A program made the position numbers and the translations under genes. Positions 55,561 through 64,000 of a DNA stretch of 64,000 bases are shown here, in pieces. The notes below the pieces were generated by a model. That model did not search any database. It was not told the origin of the DNA and saw only the letters and a list, made by a program, of their open reading frames with translations. How positions within the stretch are numbered: the first letter of the stretch is position 1; the number at the start of each line of letters is the position of its first letter. The DNA comes from Arbacia lixula (lineage: Eukaryota; Echinodermata; Echinoidea; Arbacioida; Arbaciidae), in contig OZ022597.1 in assembly GCA_963669155.1 (NCBI GenBank), forward strand, positions 8,471,699-8,535,698. The letters are read 5' to 3'.

Positions 55561-58500
55561 TGCCCCCCCCCCTTCTCCCCGATACCCCCTCCCCCACTCA
55601 CTCCCCTCCCCCTATTCCCCACCTCCACCACCCCAATTCCTTCCCACCACATTCCCTCCCCCTTTACAGATGAGACCATACAGAATCAGAAAGACACCCC
55701 CTGGTGTTTAAGGTTTCTACTTCTGATCAGCACAACTGTGGTAACTATTACCATGTCAGAGATGCATCGCCATGGTTACGGTGCCATGGATGATGCCAGC
55801 CGGGGTAAGCATACCACCGTGTAAGCTCAAACTGTGGAACATCTCGCTATACTGATGTGGCGCAGTTCACTGGAATCGCCCTCATGATCACGGTTGCATA
55901 TATACTTAACCCCTTGGCTACACAAGTCATGTGTCATGTGTGGTAAGCCTATAGCTGTCATGAGAACCTGGTATACGAAGGATTAAAGAGCATTAGCAAT
56001 TTGAGCATTGCGTCTGTTGCGGCGGTGCACAAGAACAGAGGATGTCTACATAACGTCTTTGCTGGTATGACGCTCTGACATCTCTCATGTTGACGGTGAC
56101 AGGGAGAGATATGAATGCTAATTAATTACTAGTTGCCATAGTTTCTCTGTAGATATTTACCTTACTACATCAAACATTGCTATCCTATCTGTACTTGTAT
56201 GTGTACTTGTTTAGGTTGTTTCATTTAGATAAAATTAGATATTTACACATGGGTAAAGCTTGTGCTTATTATAGTAAAGAAGACTGTGTACGCCATTTCT
56301 GTTTTGTAAGAAAAGCTGTAAGAATTAAATGGAAAAAAACAACAACATCATACCAGAATGTTTCCATTGGAATGCAATGTACACAGATATTTAAAGTGAA
56401 CTAAATGCAGAGTTTCGCACAAAGGAAATTAAACTCGATATCGCCTTGAATTCAAAATTGTCCATTTTAGCATCTTAGCCCTTCAAAGAGTCCTCAAGAT
56501 TCAAAGAAAAGTAAGACAATGCGATGGTCACTTTCTAAAACAAAACAGTTTCACGGATATTAGGTCTTTTAACATAGGCACAATTACATATAAACATGAA
56601 GAAGTGTAAGATTAAAATTAAATGAAGGTAGACAGCTGGTTTTTATATGAACTCGCTGAAGAGTGAAAAGAATGATAATGGTAAACTAGATGCAGGTGCA
56701 GCTCAATACAGTTGAAGTGTTTTTATTTTCTTGCCAATGCTCTATGCATACCCCCATTCATGTACAGTGTCAGGTCATTATGCAAACTTCAAAGCAAGGG
56801 TACATTAACAAGGAATCCATGTGCATTCAGTTCTTTATTGTATGTTGAACCATTGTTTCGTTTTGAAAGACGGAGGACCTATGTAATATCAACAGTTGTG
56901 ACTAATGGCTGAAGATTCAATTTTGTACATTATGAACATTTATTTATTTATTTCATTCTTCAGATAGATATTTTATTAATTTTGTTCTTATTCTTGTATT
57001 TTGTAGGGGATGGTGTGGCAACTATGTACATCCATGTTTCAATACAGGATCATATGTCACGCAGCTATAGTTTCTGTCTCAAATGAAGCAGTAAAAAATG
57101 ACTTAAATCCAGCTTCTCAGTTAACAATTTAAGTGCTTTCCACATTTCAATGGAATGATTAGTCAGAGTCGTCTCAAACCCAAATTGTTTTCTGAATTGA
57201 CAATTGAATAGGTTTTTCCAAGAGTTAATAAAAGTATTCACTGACACTTTGGTATATCGCCCTCTATATTTTCCTTGCAAAGACGTTCCTTATCAATTTC
57301 TGTTCACTTGCTGTTATACTGTCAAGGATTAATTAGTATTTTTTCGGGAAAAACAGTTATATGTGTGTAAAACATGTTGCTGAAATGAAGAAGAAATGCA
57401 GAAATGAAGAAGCTGGGTACTATCTAAGAGTACAGTATGCTTCAAAGAAGGTAGCATGTCATTTTATTGTTAGGTTGATGTACATATATTTATCTCATAT
57501 ATACCTGAAAACAATCAAAACTTCATCTGCTGTGGAAGAGTATACGAGTCCTGTGCAGAATCTTCTGTCTCAGCTGGCAATTATTTATTGTAAAAAAACA
57601 TTAAAAAAATATAATAGTTAAATTCATGATGCGATGTATGTTGTAAATTTGGTAAATAGTACTATTGATGGCAAAGATCTCAAAATTGGCCAGATCTATT
57701 TGTAAAAAAAAAAAATGTGTAAGTAGTTTTTTGATAGAGATATTGTGAGGTATATATTGATAATTTGTAGTGTTGGAAAAAGAAGATAACATTGCGTTGC
57801 CTTCCAAGTGGAGTTTTAATATTGGAAAATAAATGCTTCTTCATTAACAGTCCTCTTTAAGCTAAGGTCTAAAGGAGTGAAAAAATAATGAAAAATTGAA
57901 ATTAACTAACTGATATGTTGAAACTTGTAAGAGGAAAGGCAGATTGTTCTTGCCTACCGTACATAATTTAAAGCTATCAGTATAAAATATTTGGTGTGTG
58001 CAGGTTGTACTGTACATGTATGTAACATTGTTCAAGTGTCTCTCAATTTAATCCAATGTTTGTTGTTGGAACTGTGTTCCTTGAGAATGGGACCAAGCTT
58101 TGACAAAAAATGTGCTAGAACGGATGCTCTTCAGAGAGAATGCACGCATGAATTACATTCGCGTGTCTTATCAAAACATGGAAATATGTTTGACATGTAT
58201 TGTGATGGACACTCATGTTGAGTTCAGAAAGAGATTATGCCTGAACTGACAGTTTTTTGTCAGTAGTTATGGTTATTTTTTGTAACCCAAGATTTTTTTA
58301 TTTTTTTTTTTTTAAGGATGAGCTTGCAGTTGCTCCCTCCCACCCCCTTCTCTCTCTCTTTAAAAAAAAAAAAAAAATCCCAAATATTTGCCTTGTTCTG
58401 AAGTGATTGAATTGCAAGTGATCACAGCAATGATCATGGTGTGTCACCATGGCAACAGCTTTAATGCTCAGATTTCATTGGCTGTGTGAATTGCCAACCA

Positions 58501-58840
58501 CATACAACTGATTGTAAGGTGTAAAATTTGCATGGCTACATGCAACAGGGCCCCGATTATAGAACAGTTTTATTGTATGGAAATCTATTCAACTTCACGA
58601 TGTAAAGATCAATTTCATCTAATTTTCTTTTTGTTTCGCCCATATTGATATCTGTGATATGGTATATGTTATTACATGCAGTTATTCAAAAGAGTATGGT
58701 ATTCACTGTACAGTTTTTGCCAAATTATTTGATGTATAATCTCTGATAGGCAAGTTTTTACCTTTAAAATTTGAAAACAAAATATATGTGTTACCAACTG
58801 TATTGGTATTAAGAGAGCATTCAAGACATATATCGAAAAA
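55561..58840 (+). other. 3' UTR/flank of the RING-CH gene
   Basis: No further coding exon is needed after the TAG at 55558. A C-rich patch (55562-55665) follows the stop immediately. Candidate polyadenylation signals AATAAA occur near 57829 (GGAAAATAAATGCTT) and much later near 63270 (ACAAATAAACATT); the sequence alone cannot decide. A/T homopolymers lie at 58296-58312 and 58363-58378. A degenerate family B-like segment (CCATGGCAACAG .. CATGCAACAGGGCCCC) lies at about 58440-58556. Confidence 0.45.
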
Positions 58841-58997
58841 GGGCCATGTGGCATATAAGTTTTCAATTTTTCGAACTTACCATCAATGGTAACTACCATG
58901 GTAGCAGGTGCAATAGTAAGAGCTTATTGGCTGTTGCCATGGTAATTACCATTGATGGTAAGTTACAATAATTGAAAACCCAAATAGAACATGGCCC
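58841..58997. mobile_element. MITE family B, diverged copy
   Basis: GGGCCATGTGGCATATAAGT at the left, ACTTACCATCAATGGTAACT and its inverse ATTACCATTGATGGTAAGT inside, and GAACATGGCCC at the right form a ~157-bp foldback. Confidence 0.65.
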
Positions 58998-60027
58998 TGG
59001 ACTTAAAGAAATAATTAACAAGGGTGTGGGTTCATTATTCTTTGAAATGTATTTGAGCACAGAGCTACCCGTACTGCTGGGTGCATGCCTTCAATTCTTG
59101 TTTATGTTGTCTATACCGGTTATGTTAATGTGTCATGTGCTGCTGCTTTAATTGTGCTGCACGGCCTTATATGATTCAAGGAGAAATATTTATCATTAGC
59201 TGTAATTCAACTTTCAATGAAGTAGGCTTGCAGATGATGCAGAATGGGCACATGTGCCACATTGGGTGTGGAGAGTATTTGCCCATCTTAACTAGAGAGC
59301 TCAATGTAGAGTATTAAAAAATACAATAGTTTTGTGCTGTCTCTTTTTGACCTGTCTAAATCTCTTTTGTAGGGCTTTGTTTTCCTTGAATTCATGAACC
59401 AGTTACTGTATGTAGATTGTATTTATGTATTATTGCATGTTGTGTAAGATATCATTTGTATTTTTAACTCAAGCAACTGTACATTTGCATGAATAGCCAG
59501 GCTTGTACATATTTGTTACATTAGGGCTACTTGTACATGTATTTTGTATTTGTTTAGCAAGGCATTGATGATAGAATATCTGTAAGTTATATATTCAATC
59601 GCAACACATAAACTCATATCTTGCAGTCTTCAAAATGGCAATAGTTGAAGTTACATCTACATGTAGTAGTTTTTGTTGTGATGTGTACCATACTCCTATT
59701 TGATAATTCGTTTTGACACCCTTCCTTCTTTTTCTCAGACACCTCATCATCTTTTTGAGCTCCTGAACATTCGCATTCTCAAAGCCTGCATGTATTGCAT
59801 TTGAAGCACTTGGATCCTTAGAAAAAGTGGAAAGGGAAGGAAAGTAATGTTTCCTGAAAGTAGAATAAACAATCTCGGACTCATGAAAACTATTTTGTCC
59901 CAAACGCCATAATAATTACATTTCAAACATTCTCCCAGGAGCACCCTGTATCATTTATATATTTAATTTATGTTTATTTATTTGATTGATTCATTTTCTT
60001 GTTGATCCAAAGAACATAAGTTTCTTT
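58998..60027. other. No gene recognised
   Basis: AT-rich 3' flank. Short ORFs only. Confidence 0.45.
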
Positions 60028-60534
60028 TTAAAGGGAGTGACCACCCTGAAGTTAAATTGGTTTTAATGAAAGCAGGAAAAGAAACCAAAATATTATTGAA
60101 GGTTTGACAAAAATCTGTCCAAGGTTTAGAATGTTATGACATTTTTTAAGTTTTAATTTTGTGATGTCACTTGCTAACTCTTCTACCATATGGTGTGTGC
60201 TGTAGGATTCCATGAATAACCTTTTTCTTTTTTTTTTTATTAAGAAATAACTATCTTGTTATAGAAAATTTTGACTAAAAACATTTTTCATGTATCTAAT
60301 AATCATCAAATGCAGAGGTAAAATGGTTTGTATCCTTGTGAGAAAATGGAAATTTTCAATAACAAAAATAATGCACAAATTATTGCAGAGTTGCTGGCAA
60401 GTGGCCTAACTAAATTAAGAATTAAAGAGTGCATTACGCTGTTATCCTTGGACAGATTTTTGTAAAAATTTCACTTATTTGAATGTTTCTGCTTAAGCCA
60501 ACTTAACCCTACTCCAGGATGTTTGTCCCTTTAA
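60028..60534. mobile_element. MITE family D, complete but diverged copy
   Basis: TTAAAGGGAGTGACCACCCT at the left and GGATGTTTGTCCCTTTAA at the right with TTAA at both ends. The interior AAGGTTTGACAAAAATCTGT and TTTTGTGATGTCAC match the 47503 copy. 507 bp versus 512 bp. Confidence 0.75.
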
Positions 60535-61245
60535 TACAGTATGACCATACCATATTGAAATTATGACATGTCAGGAAGTCTTTATTTCAGTGTGATGCTC
60601 ATCACTGTAGAAAGAGTAAACACTGGGCTTGCATGTTGTATTATTTATGGTTTATACAGGAGTTTGCCTACCAGAATCCACAGGAAATTTGCATAATGAT
60701 TCATATCATACGTTGACTCAGATAAATTACTTAACATTTTTTTAGCTTTTATGTCTATGCATTGCTGCATCAAACAGAGGACTTCGATTTTCCAACTGAT
60801 ATTGTATGTGTTTATCATTTCTTGCTTGTGGCATTGGAAATATTTGTATATAATTTATTTATTTTCTTGTAGATCCAAGAAGCATTTTTTTTCTGCTTAT
60901 TTCAATTGTTCAGTTAAGCAGTTTAAACAAAAGTACTGTGTATGTTTCTATTTTCTGGAGCTACAAGCTTTTTGGTTCATGGCTGTTCCATTTTTTTCTG
61001 TTGTATTCATATCCGATTATACATTGTCAGTGTTCAAGCTTTACATAGTTGTTCAATTGTACAACTAGGCTAAGCAAATTATAACAGAATGTCTCCACAT
61101 TCATGTACTATACACAAATACAATTTTGCTATGTTTGATTTACCATAAGCTGTGTACAGAATGTGCATATAACATTTATTTTTGCTTTCCGCACATAGTA
61201 CGTGTATGTAACTTGCATCTGAAGACATACAGGCTTATTTCACCT
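60535..61245. other. No gene recognised
   Basis: AT-rich. The 105-codon plus ORF at 60751-61068 is Phe/Leu/Ile-rich with no known motif; chance is the likeliest explanation. Confidence 0.4.
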
Positions 61246-61403
61246 GGGCCCTGTTGCATAAAACTTACCATTAATGGTAACTCTGCCATCAATGGCAACT
61301 ACCATGGTAACAAATGTGACGGCCAATGAAATTCAAGGTGTCCATAGAAATTGCCATTGATAGCAAAGTTACCATCAATGGTAAGTTTTATGCAACAGGG
61401 CCC
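61246..61403. mobile_element. MITE family B, complete copy
   Basis: GGGCCCTGTTGCATAAAACT TACCATTAATGGTAACTC is inverted at the right as GTTACCATCAATGGTAAGTTTTATGCAACAGGGCCC. The centre has CTACCATGGTAACAAATG and CCAATGAAATTCAAGG. 158 bp, no ORF. A degenerate relative (GTTGCATATGGAAAT...GTAACTACCGTG) follows at about 61676-61780. Confidence 0.88.
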
Positions 61404-62158
61404 TGTTCAGACAAAAGGGGAATATACATGTAGGATGAAATACCTGCTGATATGCTAGGCACAATTTCCAAATCAAAGGCTACCCAATTACTATTGAATA
61501 TGCAGGGGTTGTTTCCCCTGAGATTTAGTGCATATAGCTGTAATAAAGCTCCTTACTCTAATAGGCACAAGTGTTGGTATGTATGTATGCTAATCAGTCA
61601 CACATACATGTGTACACAGACTTGGACACTGTTAAGGGTCATGAATCAGTAGTATCTAGTGCTATTCATACCCTTGTTGCATATGGAAATCTCTGAATCT
61701 ATTGTAACTACCGTGACAACAACTATCATGGTAAGCGCTCATTGGCTGTTTCTGTGGTAATACTAGTTACAATACATAACATATATATGCCACATAGTCT
61801 AGCAGGATTTGTTTTACTGTAATTATAAAGGATTTTTGTAATGTAATTACAGTATTTGGTAAATATAAGTTATAGACCAATGATGAGTTCAGGTGTTAGG
61901 TACTTTACTGTCCCTATGAACACTGACCCGTTTTCACAACAGCGGTTTAACTTAGACTGCGTACTAAACGTAAACTAACTTTATGGGGCGAGAAATAAAT
62001 AATGTGATGCTGTCAAAAAATCATTGATTTTTCATCACAGAATCAAAACAGTGGGTGACCTTAATCATTCACTGTAATAATTACGAGGACAAAATCAATG
62101 ATATTGAATTAATCATGTTTCATATTGTTTTTATTTGGCGTCCCATAAAGTTAGTCCA

Positions 62159-62317
62159 GGTCCCTGTTGCATAAAACTTACCATTGATGGTAACTTTGCA
62201 ACCAATGGGAATTTCAAAGGAAATCTTGAATTTGATTGGTTGTTGAGTGGTATTACCATGGTAATTACCATTGATGGCAGAGTTACCATTAATGATAAGT
62301 TTTATGCAACGGGGCCC
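62159..62317. mobile_element. MITE family B, complete copy
   Basis: GGTCCCTGTTGCATAAAACT TACCATTGATGGTAAC at the left and GTTACCATTAATGATAAGTTTTATGCAACGGGGCCC at the right. The interior has the family word TTGAATTTGATTGGTTG. Confidence 0.87.
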
Positions 62318-62320
62318 AGG

Positions 62321-62500
62321 GGGGTGTTTCACGAAGCTGTTCGTAAGTTACGAATGACTTTACGAACGACTGGTGATCCCTTCTTGTGGTAAATGCGATA
62401 TCACACTTTGTTCATTGAGAATCTTATTTAGCACAAGAAGGGATCACCAGTCGTTTGTAAAGTCGTCCGTAACTTACGAACAGCTTGGTGAAACACTCCC
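62321..62500. mobile_element. MITE family C, complete copy
   Basis: GGGGTGTTTCACGAAGCTGT TCGTAAGTTACGAATGACTTTACGAACGACTGG is inverted at the right as CCAGTCGTTTGTAAAGTCGTCCGTAACTTACGAACAGCTTGGTGAAACACTCCC. It abuts the family B element with only three bases between. Confidence 0.88.
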
Positions 62501-62526
62501 ACATATTAAGTTCAACAAGCTGAAGA

Positions 62527-62753
62527 TACACTACAGCTCAAAGGAATTGGCACGGGTAAAGTGAATTTAGAAGGAGCCGCAGTTTTTAACCGCGGTATAT
62601 TTTGTCCAGTTCAGCATGAAACATGATGCTTTTTAGACTAGAGCATCATGTTTCATGCTGAACTGGACAAAATATACCGCGGTTTAAACTACGGCTCCTT
62701 CCCTCTCTTCCCTTTCCCTTTACCCTATGCCGATTCCTTTGAGCTGTAGTGTA
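62527..62753. mobile_element. MITE family A, complete copy
   Basis: TACACTACAGCTCAAAGGAA at the left, TTTGAGCTGTAGTGTA at the right, with the full paired arms and the GCATGAAACATGATGCTTTT apex. It is third in a row after family B and C elements. Confidence 0.88.
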
Positions 62754-63422
62754 CGTCAGGCATACCTTAATGTTCCGTTTGAAAATGAGGGTTTTCCACT
62801 CACATTGCTCATTCAGTTGGTATTCGCTGTGAATCAGTGTACTCAGTTACAGTAAAGTTCCTATCGTCAAGGATGATGATTTGCGCTTGATAATTGAAAT
62901 GACTCTCTTGAAACATTTCTGAAATGGTACCAAATGTATAATATGCGATTATACACACTTTGTTTTTCAGTATGTGGAATACAATTATTATAGCACGGCA
63001 ACAATGTAGTACACGTATTATGAGCTACGTTGACCCTAACTTAAATTAAGAAGTGCATTACCGTATATAACATGTATATATGATATATATATTTAGATAT
63101 GATGTTGGGCTGGGAAGGCCTTTTATACACGTAAATATGGTAGCTGTACCATATGAAACCTTATTTATAGTCCTTCGTGTGTGTATGGAGTTGTTAGCTG
63201 AGTTGTGTAGCTGTATGTGTATGGTTATGTTTGGTCAGAACCAGTATCAATGCATATCAACATTATGACAAATAAACATTTTAAGAAATTCATCGATGTC
63301 GTATGCGGTCTTTGTTTTGTTATAAGTTATATGAGCGAGGAAATGATGTCCTATTTTGTTGCATATACAGTCAAACCGAGTAAATTAGATGAGTAAATTT
63401 GAGTGGTCTCTCTGTTGACTGG
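62754..63422. other. No gene recognised
   Basis: AT-rich sequence. It contains an AATAAA at about 63270 that could end a very long 3' UTR. Confidence 0.4.
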
Positions 63423-63700
63423 TTTTAAGTTAGGGTAGTTTACAAATGTCGTGAAACTCCTCAGGATTCAGCAGTATACCCTTTAATCTCATGCATTTGC
63501 GTGCAGCTGAGATATTTTATTTTTGTGTGCTGATATATGTTATGCTGACAAAAGTACTTATCTCTGACAAGCAGTTGCCACATAGTCATGTTTATAATTG
63601 TTTAAACACTTGAAGGGCACATCTTGAGAACTTTACTTTCGGCGGTGTCGAGTATGGCTTCAAAGGAAGACATGCATATCCTCCAAAACACATCCCCGAT
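63423..63700. mobile_element. Diverged relative of the 36570-37298 foldback element
   Basis: GAGATATTTTA(C/T)TTT, GCTGATAT, ACAAAAGTA, CGGCGGTG, ATGGCTTCAAAG / ATGGGCTCAAAG, CATATCCT and AACACATCCC occur in the same order as in 37025-37295. The left part differs. The first portion (GTGAAACTCCTCAGGATTCA GCAGTATACCCT) also resembles a sequence near 41790-41825 and 47120-47155. Confidence 0.6.
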
Positions 63701-64000
63701 GCAAATGTATCGCTCAGACAAGAGAACATCATAATTATTTGTTTACTTGGAAGTCTGTCAGGAGCGGAATTTCCATGAGTAAGTCTATATGAATACCGTA
63801 TGAGTAAGCCTCTGGTCAACAGATGCACATTATGTAATCCTACACACATTAACCCCTCAAAAAAAGCTGTACAGTTTGTTGCTTCATCATCGTACGTGAT
63901 TGGGTATCATTAGAAAGCTTGATACTTCTTCACATTGGTGTGTCATTTTCTACGATTATGCAATCATACGATGTGTAGTATTCCCGACAATGGGGCAAAG
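63701..64000. other. Right edge, no gene recognised
   Basis: No ORF, exon or element boundary could be supported in the last 300 bases. Confidence 0.5.

Overview
This is animal nuclear DNA, most likely from a marine invertebrate deuterostome such as an echinoderm; that is a weak guess. The genes are split by spliceosomal introns, exons are short (46 to 616 nt), introns are long and AT-rich, and foldback DNA transposons are dense. The TACATGTA/ACATGTAC palindrome is strikingly common. There are no operons, CRISPR arrays, rRNA or tRNA genes that I can support.

Two genes are supported. (1) At the left edge, on the minus strand, is the 5' part of an L-lactate dehydrogenase gene. Exon 1 is 5091-4963, exon 2 is 4404-4287 and exon 3 is 629-519. 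They encode residues 1-119, including the Rossmann GVGQVG loop and the mobile active-site loop. The rest of the gene lies beyond position 1. (2) On the plus strand, twelve coding exons from 24564 to 55560 join in perfect phase into a 632-residue protein. It has a helical N-terminal half, a Ser/Pro-rich linker, a complete RING-CH (MARCH-type, C4HC3) zinc domain at residues 529-576, and one C-terminal transmembrane helix ending 7 residues before the stop. This looks like a tail-anchored E3 ubiquitin ligase of unusual architecture.

Region by region: 1-5100 is LDH with foldback elements packed against its 5' splice sites. 5.1-13.8 kb has no recognised gene. 13791-16354 is a 2.6-kb giant foldback built of ~160-bp monomers around a GGCCATTTT palindrome. 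16.8-17.1 kb is microsatellite. 17.1-24.5 kb has scattered MITEs and a 219-bp tandem duplication. Intron 1 of the RING-CH gene (24739-31341) holds a Helitron-like element with GTCC microsatellite and a DR1-bearing minisatellite, a Tc1-like element with a nested foldback, and a transposon-like unit with 9-bp target duplications carrying a RecQ-type helicase fragment. Later introns hold a 74-bp polypyrimidine minisatellite (intron 7), reiterated copies of the exon 8 3' end with its splice donor (intron 8), and 13 tandem copies of the exon 11 3' end with its splice donor, each followed by a G-quadruplex-capable tract (intron 11). 55.6-64 kb is 3' flank with stacked MITEs.

The two genes share no obvious pathway. 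The recurring theme is repeat gain just downstream of 5' splice sites. Exon boundaries were inferred by eye from GT/AG signals, phase continuity and protein family resemblance, without transcript data.
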